A stretch of 64,000 bases of DNA from Siphonodentalium dalli (Eukaryota > Mollusca > Scaphopoda > Gadilida > Siphonodentaliidae): the NCBI GenBank assembly GCA_032622095.1, contig CP136062.1, positions 132,387,282-132,451,281 on the forward strand, read 5' to 3'. The translations under genes were made by a program, and so were the position numbers. Position 1 is the stretch's first letter. Each line of letters starts with the position of its first letter. The notes beneath the pieces were generated by a model. The model was not told the DNA's origin. It saw nothing but the letters and a program-made list of their open reading frames with translations, and made no database searches. Positions 47,001 through 61,901 of this stretch are shown piece after piece.

Positions 47001-50000
47001 GCCATGGCGTTGACTTGAGAAGAGTTGAATCCGCTATGATTGGAATTCTCCCAGGATGACTTTATTGCATCATACTCCTGTTGCTGTCGAGCGAGTGGAT
47101 TAGGTGTCTCCTTCTCGGGGTCACAGTGCATTCGCAGCAGTGATTTGAGATTGTCTAAGTGTTTCTTGGTGAAGATATGATCCTGTACAGTGTACTTGTG
47201 AGAATACTTGAAGTTACAGATCTTGCACAGCTCGGGAGGTTTAGGGAAGTCCATACTGTTATAGCTTCCACCTCTCTCGGGAGTCTTCACCTTCTTCTCC
47301 TTCGCACGGGCATTTTGGAACCATACTTGCACGACCCTCTTTGCCAGGCCTATTTGGTTACCAAGCATCTCGCATTCTGCCATTGTTGGAGTCTTGTAAT
47401 CCTGGAAGTGAACAACATTGATTGCATGTTGATAGGATTATTATAAAATAATTGGTGTGTAGATATCTTTAAAAAAAATTGTTGAAAGGCGAAACTAGAG
47501 ATATTGGATACACAGAAGAATTATTAATTTGTCCTGGAGTCTAGATGAATATGTAGTGTACATTGACATATATCTTGTGACATTTTCTCTGGAAAATATC
47601 TTTATTATCATCAAATTAACCAGTTTTTTAGTTTCTTTAGAAATTTTCTTTTTAATTTTTAGTTTAGTTTCCCTATATCCCCAAATTGGCAGACAACACA
47701 ATGCATAATCAAGGTGCCCAATAGGTGCACATCACCATCTTCACCATCTGGGAACCTAAGTCTGAGTCTAGGTCTCCCACAGCATTTGAGGCATGCAGAA
47801 TGAGGTCCCTAGAGGATGAATTTGGTGATGCTAGCCCACACTGCGGGGCAGCGTAACTAAATTCACCCTCTGTGGACCTCATTCTGCAAATGTCCAGCAC
47901 TGCATTTTGAGGCCTGGATACACCATTATTTGACTCCACTACTCACCTGAAACAGGAGCTTCATCAGTTTGACCTGAGAATTTGTCATCTGGGTGCGATG
48001 CCGTTTCATCTGGTTCATGTGATTCGAGAAGCCTGTTGGTGATGGCGGCGTGTTGCTGTTGTCGTTCATGTCCATCGAATCGAAGCTGAACCGTCTGCTT
48101 TCATCGATGCTGTGCTCGCTCAAATCTGTTGATGGTCCATCAGATGATGATTTGTCCTCCGTCGAAACTTTGATTGGCTTGCTCAAATCCAAGGGAGCAT
48201 CATCGTTGTCATATTGTCGGAATGGTGCCGGAAGAGGAGCAGAGGGAGGCGTTTGTGGGGGCGGCGGCTTCTTTGGATGATTGGGGGTGCCACTCAATTC
48301 ATTGAAGAATTTCTTGTAAGAATCTTCATAGAACTGCTTCATGGTCATCTGTATTGGATCCGCCATCATAGTCGGCAGTGACATGCTTGACTGTGGCATC
48401 ATGGGAAATAGTTGCTGCATGGGAGCTGGCGGTGAGAACAGTTTACTGAGATCATTTATGTTTGGAGCCATGGCTTGTAATGGCTTGCCAGGGATAGGCG
48501 TGGAGGAGCCAGGCGATTCCATAGCGGCATCGGGAATGCTGTCGACGCTAATTTCACCTCGTGCCATCTCCTCAGGATGTTTGGTGGCCAGATGAGACTC
48601 CAGGGCAGACTTTGCTCTGAATAGCGCCTTGCAGAATGGACATCGCTTGTGAATCAGCTGCTGGTGGGCGCGGTACTGACCCTTCCTCTCACGAGCTCGT
48701 GTATTCTGGAACCACACCTAAAAATATTTAATTATTTTTGTTGTGTGTTTAACCCATTCTATACTAAATACTCATTGATGAGTAGTTATCCCATAGGAAA
48801 TGTTCAGATAATAAGTTCAACAAACGACCATAGGTTGTTTGTTGAACTTATTTTCTAAACATTTCCCTCAATTATAGGGCTCCTTCTGCACTTTTATTTA
48901 TCTGTCATCTGCTTTTATCACCATGACATCCCTCCAGATAAATATTATGCATACTTTAAATACTGAATGGGAGAATGCATTTAGTATAGAAAAGGTTATA
49001 GACCACACAATAACAGTGAAAAACTAATACAAACAACTCGATCTTTTTGATGATATTCAGCAAGTATCTCATATCCAGATGTATAGAGGAAATAGTTGAT
49101 TGAACATTAGAAACTATAGATTGTGCTCATAAACATATCTGGAGACACTACTCCATTATTCTCACACACAATCAAGACTGTGGGTGAACAAATGTAAATA
49201 TTTTCATAACATAAAATTTTTCAGTTGTGATATGTGCATATTTTCCATTGAAAATCTCCTGTTTCAATTATTTTTAAGTCAAAAATGTTTAAATATTTAA
49301 ATTGTAGTTTTGTTACTTATTCCTCAATTTAAAATCTATTTTTAAACAATTTAAGTCAAATATGTGATGCACCCGATATGGTTCATGTGTTTTTGTAGAT
49401 AATTATACAACCATGTTTTCAAATGAAGTTTTAGTGAAAAAAAATAAAAAATTCTGTTATTCTTAAAATTTTATAATTTAGAAACTAAATTACCTGAACA
49501 ACACGCTTTTTCAGCTGAACCTCTGCAGCAATGGCTTCCAGCTGTTTGCGACTCGGATTGCAGTCAATCTGGTACTTCTGATAGAGATAATCCAACTGCT
49601 CGGGCAGAATAGTCGTCCTTAATCTCTTATCTCGTGGCTGATCATCACGATCGTCTTCATCACTTGGTCTTTTCAGCGGTGAGAGATTAGATGGATGGCC
49701 GAAGTCGAGCTGTTTCTGCATCTGTAGCTGTTGATGCATCTGCTGTTGTGAGGCAGCTGACTGAAGCATTCCTAATGCGCTGTTCATACTGAAACTTGGA
49801 AATATACTAGGGTGCAGGATGTGGATGTTCTGATGTTCCTGATACTGTTCCAAACTCGTAAAGTCAAGATTACATTTGTCGCACTGCATCTTTGGTTTCT
49901 TTGAAAGGTTCAATTCTGGGGTCTTCTCTGGAATGAGTTCTTTCTTAATCGATTCCTTCAGTTTGAAATCTTCTTTCATGCGGTCGTGATTCATAGATGG

Positions 50001-53000
50001 CTCTTCAGCAATGTCGTCACTATTACCAAATCCCAGATCTTCTGGAGAGAAATGTGAAGCCTGACGTTGATGCTTAATAAGCTCGTAATATCTCTGGAAA
50101 ACTGCGGAACATTTCTTGCAGTGATAACTGAGCGACATTGCCTTGTTATTATGAGGAGACGTCAGCTGTCGTTCTTTATCGCCGTCAGATGATGATGAAT
50201 TGTTGTTATCTGATGCTGGTGCCTGATTCTCGTAAACTTTGCGAGCTTTCTGTCTCTGGTTCTGGAACCAGACGGTTATCACTCGTGGATTCAAAGAAAG
50301 GGTCGATGATAGACGCTCTAATTCGGTGTCTTTAGGGTAGGCGTTCCTGTCAAAGTATTCCTGCAAAGACCTGATCTGGAAGTCACTGAACCTTGTCCTG
50401 TTAGCTCTCTTCCCTGATGAGCTAGCATGAGCCAAGTGCTCAGCCAAGTTGAAGCCATCATGTGTTGGAGTGGTTGCCGTTGACAACGATGTTGATGGAG
50501 TTGTTGGTGTAGCTGGCATTGACATTGAATTATCAGACTGATAGTCAATAACTAAATCTTGTGAATCGTTATCTTCTTTTTCTTCTTGCTTGATGATGTC
50601 CATAGGTGGCTGCGGCTTCTCACATACAGGCTCACGAGAAATAATTTCACCAGACTTCTCCGAATCAGGCGAGCTCTCGTTGACTGGAATCTTTCCTGTA
50701 CGCTCATACTCTTCTAGATCCAAAGTAGTAGTTGGAGCATTGCTGAAATTGTATGGCGAGTCTTTATTTCTCTGGCGCTCTTTAAATAGAGTGTTTCTGA
50801 ACCAGTGCTTGATGACCTTAGCTGGCAAACCTGATTGGTCGGACATGCAAATCACTTGCTCTTCTGTCGGTGAATTGTTGATGTCAAAGTAAGCTCGTAG
50901 GATTTTGAGTTGGTCGTCGCTGATTCTTGTTCGTGCTCTCTTCTGATTGGCTGCAGATTGCTGTGCTTGACGTTGAGCTGCCAGAATACTGGGATCTATG
51001 AATGGATTTGGGGACCCAAGTCCAACACTTGAATCGATACCTGGTGACATCATTGGCATGAATGAAGGCGTCATAGTCGAGTTCGGCATAAACGGCATCG
51101 GCATTGGCATCATACCATACATTGGGAATAGCTGAGACATCTCAAAAGCCGAGGGATGTTGCGACGTGGGTAATGACGGAATAACGGAAGCAGCAGATAC
51201 GACAGGTACGTCTTGTGATTTATCGCTAACTGAATCAGCACTGGGACATCGCTGAGGCTGATCTTTCTCTGATACATTCGGGGTAGCAGGTTCATTGTTT
51301 TGAGGTTGCTTCTTATCAAAGTCGCTCTTGAACTTCTCCCCAAAATCTTCAATCACATTGAGTGGCACCGACACTTTATGCAGTTCCTCTTCGTGAGCTT
51401 TTAGCACCCATACACTAGAAAAAATTAAATTGCATGATTTGCAGGGATGTTTGTCGATTTCTGGTATATCAATTTCAGTCTTAGCTGTGTCCATCGTTTC
51501 ATCTGATCTTTGATCAATATTATCGTCATTACTTTCCTGATCTCTCTCTCTTCGTCGACATGACTGGGTGTATTCGTTAAACTGCATTACGCACTCGAAG
51601 CCAATATTCTCCAACAAATGCTTGTGCAGAGGAAGTTTCGCTCTCGAAAAATTCATCTTAAAGTGTGACATGTCAACATCTCCACTAGATTCTCTGACCT
51701 TCATTTTGTCTGAATCGGTTTCGTTTGCTCTATATTTGGAATCATTTTGCTCTCGTTTTATTTTCACGTCCAAAGCGGCAGATGGTACCGCAGCACTTAA
51801 AGCTGAAGTTGTAATGAGATTATCAGCTACAGACTGTGCAAGCAGTAACTGAATCGTAGGATCCATGGTCGGCATAATAGGAATGTGTGGCATTGTGGGA
51901 AATCCACCAAATGATGTCGGAATTCCAGGGAAAAACATAGGCTGCGACAGTGGGTTTCCTAGTGCCATTGCTGGAGACATATTGTGCATGAAGTCCGACA
52001 ACATCTGTTTTTGTTGCTGCTGCATTTTACAGTTTCCTGATTCTGGCTGCTCAATAAGTGGCTGAGTGATGTCGACTTGACCAGATAGAACAAGTTCTTG
52101 TAACTTGGATGCCCTCGTCTGATGAGCCACTGACCGCATGTGTATATCCAGTGTAGAAAGCTGACTGTACGACACTTTACAAATATTACATTTGTAAAGT
52201 CTTTTCTCTGCATCAGAAGCATTGGTCGTCACGGTACTAGATGCTGAGGAAGCAGAAACTGTCGTGCTGGAAGTTGTTACAGTAGCAGTAGTCGTCACAG
52301 TCGAAGTAGCAGGTGTCAAATCTTCCGCTGTTGTTGGTGTCGGAGAATCGCTCTGCAGCTTCACTTTATGAAGGTGAGACACAGAGTTGTAGTGAACGAG
52401 AAGAATATTTTTCTGTGTGAATGATTCCATACATATATCACACTTATACGGTCGATTCGGATCAAGGAACTTCTCCATCGGATAGCTTAACTTATCTCCC
52501 TTCCGGTGCTGTAGTGTCTTGTTGTGCCCCGTCAGGTAGTTCTGTTTAGTAAAGGCCACCTTGCATCGATGACATTTATACTTGCGAATTGGGTCGTCGT
52601 AGCTACCTTCTGCCATAGCCTGACTATTGATATAGTCTTCCATGAACTGCTGATCTTTGTAAGTCGGATCGAAGTCGCTTTTAGCATCTGCATCATCTTG
52701 AAACTTTTCCGACAGCACTGAATTTTGCGTTGAATCATCATCGTTACTCGGTTCCGATTTCATGTAAGTCAGATTATTTGCATTAATATCCGGTTCCTGA
52801 GAAACTTCCATTGCAACTATAGCTGAATTTTTGGCATCTGCGATAGAAGTCTGATTCAATGCAACAGAACAATCTTCCAGTTTCTCAAGCTCTGACGAAT
52901 CATTATGGCACGTCTCAATGTGATTCTTGAGTGAAGGGATGGATTTGCAAGTTTTCGCACATATATTACATCTAGTCGCTGCCTGAATTAGATGATACTG

Positions 53001-56000
53001 CAGATGAAGCTTAAGCTTGTCCGAAGCTCGGAATGCCAACGTACATTGATTACACTTGTGCTGGTACGACGACTGATCACCTACACAGTTTGACTGCTTC
53101 TTGGCGTGAATTTCTCGAAAATGAACTTGTAAAGCTTGAGCAGTTTTGAAATACTGATTGCAGCCTTTTTTCCAGCAGAGATATCCGGGACCACGAGGCG
53201 TCTGCTTCAACTCTAAATGTCCGAGCTCGTTTTGGTGAGCGTACAATCCGTCGATGTTACAGAACGTTACAGAGCAGGTCTGACATCGATACTGGTTGTC
53301 GGGGCTCTCTGACTTTTCATTACTTTGAGCTGTGTCGATAGCTGTAACAGAATAAAGGAATAATAAGCTGATGTATAATTTTTAGAGTAACACTATAAAG
53401 ATATGACTGTTTAATACAAATGTGATTTTTAACCCCTATTTATTAAAAGGATTCTCCCATCAATTATAAAATTATACATTGGAAGGGTATATTATTCATC
53501 TAGACAGGTGCTCATGAAACAAGATGAAAGACAGTAGAAAGTGCAGAAGGAATCATTCATTGGTGAGAAATGTTCAAGTCTTGAAATAGGGTGTCTGTCA
53601 TTTGCAGAATGAGGTCCCCAGAGGGTGAATTTAGTGATGCTACCCTGCATAGTGGGCTAGCATCACCAAATTCACCCTCTGGGGACCTCATTCTGCTTAC
53701 AACTCAGCAGAATGAGGTTCCCAGAGGGTGAATTTGGTGATGCTAGCCCACCATGTGGGGTAGCATCACTAAATTCGCCCTCTGGGGACCTCATTCTGCA
53801 AATGACAGGCACACTATTTCATTGGTGAGAAATGTTCAGTAATAAGTTCAACAAACAGCCTATTTGTCTGAACATTTATTAAGGGATAACTAACTACATG
53901 TCAATGAGTATTTAGTAAAGAAAGGGTTTAAATAAATTATCCTCACAAGAAACTTTCTGGAATTCTTCAGGTTAACATAAGATCAGAGAATTCCAGTCAA
54001 TATAGGTTAATTTCACAAGAAATGTTCAGCTCCGTGATAAAAATTCAATATTGAATCAATTCTCATCAAATTTCATTATATATAATATGTGAAAATATGT
54101 TGATAAATAACACACTCTTCGTAAATTCTTTGCATGCCGTCAGATAATTCCATTAGTTTGCAATGTATAGATTTTATATTTAAATTATTAAATAACTTTA
54201 TAAATTTTACTTTCAAATAGCACAATATGGGACTAATTTTCAAGTATCTTAAGCTCTTATTTTAGAACCTTTTCATCTTTTTCATTGTATTTTTAATAAC
54301 CAATATCACCATAGCAACCAGAGATACATACCTTCTTCCATAGATAGTTGTGTAGCCTCAGCTTCCATAGCTTCTAGATTTATCTCGGCAGTCTGCCCAT
54401 CCGCCAACTCACGCTCGTCGACCAAATGCATGAGTCGACTCAGGCCCTCCTCACGCACATTATGGACCTGGATTAAGTGTCGCTCGAGCTGCGATTTCTC
54501 GGAGAATTTCTCCTGGCACAGGGCGCATGGGATCTCGGGAAGGATCTGCATGTGTTGGGTCAGGATGTGTGCTTGTATCCGGATTTGACTGTCACTACTG
54601 AAGGAACAGTGTGGGCATTGTTGAAAGTCTGGGTTATTTTCTGAAAAAAATAAATAGAAAATTCATTACTACTATCAAATACGCATAAAAATGAAGTAAA
54701 GCTGTTAAGACTGTCATTATTGGCTTATTAAACTTTTAAAGAAGTACATGTGTGTGCATGTTGTTGAACCATCAAACCAAAGAGAACATGAAAAATAAAA
54801 TAAGAATTTGTTCTTCAATTGACTATAACCCCCTACAATTCTGGTGTTTCTATAAATTTATTTTTGGTTAAAAAAAACCCCAGAAACTAATAGTTTCTTA
54901 GAATTGTTTACAAACAATGGTTCCAGAATTGCTAGCAACACATTAAGGAACTACAGTAATGCCCTAAGTAATCGACTCTTTAACTACAGCAGAATTATGG
55001 GTAACTTTTCAGGATTTAGTCGGAAATATGGCTTGTTGAGAGCTTTCGGATGAATGGCAACAAGCCATATTTCCGACTAAATCCTGAAAAGTTACCCATA
55101 ATTCTGCTGTGGTTGAGCAGTCGATTAATTAGGGCATTACTGTATTGTAATGTGTATACATTTATCTATTAGCCCGTTCTATACTAATTCTCATTGACAA
55201 GTAGTTATCCTTGGGAAATGTTCAGGTAATAAATTCAACAAATGACTTATGGTTGTTTGTTGAACATATTACCTGAACATTTCCCTCCAATAAATAGAAC
55301 TGCAACTGCACTTTTATTATCTGTCGTCTACTTATTATTTCTGAACACCCCTCCAGATGAATAACAGACAAATCCAATGTATACTTTTATTGCTGAGTGG
55401 GATAAGCTATTGCATGAAATATTTTCCTTATTTTTACTACATGTACCATAATAAATGGACTATTTTCAAAAACAGGCAAAAAATGACAAACAAAAGTAAG
55501 TACATACACCATGGAATTCAAGAACACAAGTACATGTTTCATTCAATAATTCTGCCTGAAGACATACAAATATCTGAAAGGTAATCACTTCTAGATGGGA
55601 TTTAAAAACAACAAAGAATCGATCTTTATATTGGAGACTGTTTCAAATAAATTAGCTCATTGGACAATCCACTCAGAACCAAATCAGTCACCATTCACAT
55701 GCCTCCAATACCCAGAGGGGCCGAAAATTAAATTTACTCATGCACTCATTACACCAGCCTATTTCCTTTTAATTTGCCTGTCAAATTAGAGAGCAACTCA
55801 GGCGAAATTTCATAACAAAGTTATGCCTAATTTCACAGAAAACAATGCAATCGGTTGATTAACTGAAGTGTCACATCTGCATGGCACGGGGAAGGACAAT
55901 AGATGAACAAAATGAGAGTTTGTCTGAGCAGAATAAATTAATTCATGTCATTAGCTATTAAGTATTGGTCCAGTAATTAGAGTGGAGCCTATTATGAAGT

Positions 56001-59000
56001 TTCACTGCAATCAATTGAAAGTATGCTAATTGGATGAGAGTGGTAACATCTTGCTCTTTCCGTGACCTTTCGTTTATTGAATATCAAAGAGACCATGGAA
56101 AACTATTTAGCACTCTCATAATTTTGATCATCACTATATTATATCGCAAAATGACTTTACATCATTTCTATGAATAGTGGCAGAAAAAAGATCAATATTA
56201 TTACTTAAAAGATGAATTCAGCTTTCCTGACATCCAATTACAACAACAACATATGAAATCTAATTCAAAATTGCTTTCTACTGTTTTTGCATTTATAGTA
56301 TAGATATCTTGACTATCAGCAGATACCTATCCCATATTGATATAGTAAATTTCAGTGCGGGAAGGTGATAGACTTCCGGGTGAATAATTAAAGATGTTTT
56401 CAGGCTATTTATCTTTACGTGTACATAACAGGTTTAGGCTGAGTAGTACCACCTTGAAGACCACATCGTCAGATATCAAATTTTCAACCTAGTTATTTTA
56501 TATATCTTTGATGTCTTAACAAGCAAAATTTAAATTTCTAATAAATTATTTTATTTCTGGAAGCTTCTGTATATAATTAACATTATCCATTGAAGAGAAC
56601 CATACAAATTCACTCACAAATTAATTGAAAATGCACACAGCAAATCCACCTTCAATTTTAGAATTACCCCCCTTTCACTGTGGAGATGTTTGAGATGTTT
56701 ATAACTAGTTGTATTTGTGCATGTATAACTGTTGTGAATATATAATTATGATCGCAGTATAAAAGAGCTTTGACCGTGTAACAAACCAAAACTACTATAT
56801 AAGACAATACATTATTTCATTTCTATGGTAGCAGCTGTTTCAAAATGTTTTACAGTAATGCTCTAAGTAATCGACTCCTTTCCGATGAATGGCAACAAGC
56901 CATATTTCCGACTAAATCCTGAAAAGTTACCCATAATTCTGCTGTGGTTAAGGAGTCGATTACTTAGAGCATTACTGTAGATCTCAAGTTAGTGTTTTTA
57001 TATAACCAACATTTTATGGGACAAGCTATTTTAATATTGATGCTATCTTCTTATGTATTGTATTCAGGTGATTTTCAAGATCCATGAATGATATGGCATA
57101 TATATACCTGGTTGAGGAGGGTTGAGGTTTTATTTGAGCATTTATGTGTACATAATTTGAAACAAAGGAGAGGGAGATGTCTTGGTCATGTAATGGTGAG
57201 AAATACACTTTTTTCTGTGAACTTTTCCATGTCCTAAAATAGTGTGTCTGTCTGGCATAAATTGTCATGCCTCAACTGCTATGGGAGACCTAGCATCATA
57301 TTGAGTTCCCCAGTTGAAGTTGGTGATGTTTACCCATTAGCCACATCGATTATGCATTTAATCTTCTGCAAATTAGTGGGATATAGAAACTAAACACAAG
57401 GGAAAAAGTAAATAAAACAATGTTAATTTGATACTTGATACTTCCCAGAAGATGAGGCATAACCATTTTGAGAGGGTGAATTTAGTGATGCTAGCCCGAT
57501 TAACATGCAAAACAATGCAAAATACTATCTTCAGTTTTCTGCATCACACCCATAAAAAGTAAAACACATCAAGATCATAAATAGATGAAAAGCATATCAC
57601 ATGGATGCCAAAAATGTTTCACCAATAACATAATGCTGAAAGCAGTGTTTTATTTAATGGGTTAAGAATCGGCTATATACATAATAAAACATGAACGAAT
57701 ATACTTTCAAATGATTATTATATCGGACAGATAATTAGCCGGGATGGGTTACCCATGAGATGAATTCATTTCACCCGGATTGTATACCACACTATAACCT
57801 GATAGCGGCAGTGATTATTATACTGTGTATGAAATAATAGGTGCTCCCATTCATGTCATTGTTGGTGGAATTCACCCACATGTAAATGGTATTAAATTAT
57901 CGAGTGTCTAGGACAATGGCATCTTGTGCTATAGATACACATTATAAAGAGGACACGCGCATTGTGCTCTAATTCTGTTATTCACGTTAATTTTAATAAT
58001 TCATCTCATCGATCGATGTCACAGCAGTACTACCAATTAGCAACATTTGTTCTAGCCATATAATATGCCCGCTCAATAATTATATATATTTCTTTGTTTT
58101 CATTAGAATGCTTAAACACTTTTGATTAATCTAAAATCTATAACCTGTCCGACTGTGAGAAGGCCGATATGTAATTTGGTGGAATATCACCTAAGGAAAG
58201 ACGAGAGATTTAGGCCAGGAAATTGATCCTGTTTTAACAATAATGATGATCAACCATCTTAAAATATAGGATACCAGTCACGTGAGCAGATGAAATGTAA
58301 TTACCTACAAACCACAAGCATCCGGATATACCATCGAGTCCTTCATAACATGAGAACACCTCCAGACATACTACAGTGCCCTAAATAATCGACTCCTTAA
58401 CCACAGCAGAATTATGGGTAATTTTTCAGGATTTAGTCAGAAATATGGCTTGTTGCCATTCATCGGAAAGCTCTCATATTGTTGCATATATTCTATTGTA
58501 TATAAACGGAGATGGTCCCATAAATGATCGGATTTAAGGTACAGAACCCCTTTAACCCTTTCAGTGCCAAGTCCGATTTTTGTATCAACCCATATTTCCT
58601 TGATCATTAGAGCTCTTTCCATCAATGTATCACATTATTATAATCAATAAATTTGAAAAATGATCAAGGAAATATGGGTTGATACAAAAATCGGACTTGG
58701 CACTGAAAGGGTTAAACATGAGAAACTTGCCCTAGTGGATACATTCTCTAGTTTGTTGTTAGAAAGGGTTAAGGAGATGACAGATAAATGAAAGTACAGA
58801 AGGAGTCCTATTTATTGAGGGAAATGTTTGGAAAATAAGTTCAACAAACAACCTATCATTGTTTGCTGAACTTATTATCTGAACATTTCCTAAGGGAACT
58901 ACTTGTTAATGATGCTTTACAGCTTTAGTATACAAAGTGTTAACCGCTCCTGCAAATTGCTTGCACATGCACAAGCATATTTCTGTGATATTTTTACACT

Positions 59001-61843
59001 ATTGCTATAGTGTCACCGAGATATTGGTGCAAAAATAGAACTATCTCCCCCCATCCATGTTAAAGCAAAGAGCATTTGAGACATTGATCTGCACACGACT
59101 TGTATTGACATAATGCAATGTGTAGGGTTCCACTGAGAAACCCGATAGCAATCAAATTAATCCTCATAAACAATTGATGGGACATAAGTAGAGATAGGTC
59201 GCACAACATAGCATCGAGTAAAGATTTATTTGGAAGGCTGGGTGATTATAATTATTATCATTTTCAGAGCTCAGCAATTAATCTTTCACCCAGCGATACC
59301 ATGATCATGTTCCATGATCATGGACTAATTTTAGATATCATAGAAATCTAGACCAGGGTATGGAGAGAGAGTAGTGGGGTGTCAACCTCGTGAAAGGATT
59401 CTGATCGTTCGACTGTCAGCTGGTACATTACGCTCATCTCAATACTGTCTCAATACATATGCATGTCATTCTATTTATTTTGGAGATAATTATACAACTG
59501 CCAGGAATTGCTGAAATTAATTTTTTACTAGAATCATAATCATGATTCCCATTTTGATTATCGTAAAATCTCCCCATTTGACAAACTTTTTCAAGATTCA
59601 ACAAGTGCATCACTAGGGCGTGGAAAAATACACCCATGGTAATTTCAACATAGGGCCATAACTCTAGTGAAAATTTGAGGATGGAAGCCAAATTCGAACT
59701 TGATCTGTATTTTGTGCTAGTAAACCCACATAACAAATTTCATTCCATTCAGTTCAGACTTTGTAAAGTTTTTATCCGGAAACGAAAAAAACAAATGGAT
59801 GGATGGACGAACAGACATATCATCATACATCACTTTTTTATAAAAATTAATGCTTTTAGGCTATATATAGAAGTACATGTATACGACATCAATAGATGTA
59901 ATAGATAATCTGATCAATCAAATGTGTGCCATTTTGCAGCAGCACTATGAGTCACTTTTTTTTGCATCTGGGGTCAGAAGGAAGGATAGGAATAGTTTCA
60001 GAAGTGCCAGAAAACTGCCGCCAAAAACATATGCCACATCCACAGTGCGAAGTAACCAACAGGAAACTAACTTCTCAATCACGGGGCACATTTTTTGTTC
60101 TGACAATGATAAGTGCAAAGATGGTGGAGCAAACGAAATCATTAAATGACACACAAAACAAAACGAGCCTATAACAACACACACTAATCAGTCCGGCATG
60201 TCTCGGGGCCAAACCTCGCTTTTTCACATATGTAAACTGTTCTCATCCAGCTAAGAAATGTTCTCGCAGCTATTCTGATTGGAGAGGTCCGAGGTATATC
60301 AGCCCGCCAATTTGCGAGCATATCTCTGATTTCTCATTGTGAAATGTCAAAAGCCATAGTTTCTTGGAAGGAAATATTTTAAGAGGGATAATACATCAAC
60401 AAAATGCCACACCTGCTAGTGTTTAGGGAGTTTGATATTGTTTTCCAGGGGGCCTCATATGTTAGTAATTAGCCACAGATCAAAGGAAATCACATGATCT
60501 CATTCTGATATCTGCCAGATAGGGCTTAATATATCCATGAGGAGCTGTGAACTATTTGGAGCATACAGCACCCAGATAATGGTGGTCTCCACACCAGGGT
60601 TGGGGGGGTATTAATCACCACTGAGATCATGTATCTATGTGGTAGTGGCAGCTCTGATGGGTGATGACAGATGCACACAATTTTCTGACATTTTTAATTG
60701 CTGATTAATGCTAACCCATGGACTTCCTATGATTCCATCTATTTTTTTAACGAGAAAACAAAAGATACTGAAATCCACTAGAATTTACCAATACTGAAGG
60801 AAGAGCCAATGTATGCTTGTGTATCAACTATTTGAAGATGTGTCCTCTCTTCAGTCAATTTTTATAACAACAAATATCTATGTTTTTTTTTAAAACAAAA
60901 TGTTGTGTTGTGAAATGCATGTGAAACATCTTGGGTCACATTTTGGACCTAAAGATAATTAAAAGAGAGATTTTAAATCAGTACCATACACAGATCACAG
61001 CCAAACAGTATATTGCTCTAATAATAGTAACATTTGTTGTCCCATATTTTATGGGTGTGTGGACCAGATCAAAAGAAAAATAAATTTCTGGTGAGGTAAG
61101 ATTTTTTGACTGGTGACTTTGAATCAATGTAAACATTCCATAGAAGATAGAGGCCAGGTGTATTTATAAATTACAGGTGAAATTAAGACCACGCTAATGA
61201 CTAGAAAATGAAAGGGAAATAGGACGGGCTTTCAATGTGTTTCAAAACTCTTAAAAATCAGCAGGAGTCGCCAAGAAAATAGGGCTACATACAAATTCAT
61301 TTGTCTTTCACAATCACGATCTAAATCTAATGAAAGATGAGAATGCAGTCAAGCCAGGATGTCGTTAATAAAAATTCTTATCATACGGGTGTGCATTAGT
61401 TCGTCATAATAGAAGCTGTCTTTAATGAAAATTTAACTGTTGTTATAAATGAGGCAAATTTACATAAAAATTTCTCAAATCTTTATCATGCAGGCACTGT
61501 TGAGTCAAATTTCAATTAGAATATTTAGGCAAGAAACATTAATGCTGGGGTATGGTAATTGCTATTAACCTGGAAAAGTAAACTATTCTAAACAAGTCGT
61601 AATTCAATAGCTCGCCTATATTACATGATCGTACATTCACAAACAGGCCACAATTACTGAGGATCACAATGGGATGTGAACAAACTTTAAATTCTTCAAT
61701 TTGTTTCATTTTACGATCTCTAGAAATCATAAGCCAGATGTGTGTCTTAAATTCCTATGGAGCATTTCCAGCTTTTTATAACATCTTTATCCATACTACG
61801 GATCATGGGGTAAAATAAAAACATTTCTACCACTTTGTAAATA

Positions 61844-61901
<58 letters not shown>

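Noticed and set aside
49485-49493. End of the ZFHX protein at the in-frame TAG after RVVQVI
   Set aside because: A donor site GTAATT precedes the stop and the next exon resumes exactly with VWFQN, completing homeodomain 3.
49494-53341. zfh-1/ZEB family instead of ZFHX
   Set aside because: ZEB proteins have one divergent homeodomain; here there are four homeodomains with ZFHX-specific sequences.
59877-60184. Overlapping 80-90-codon ORFs on both strands in the large intron
   Set aside because: No motif, mutually overlapping, and no splice sites that would add them to the ZFHX frame.
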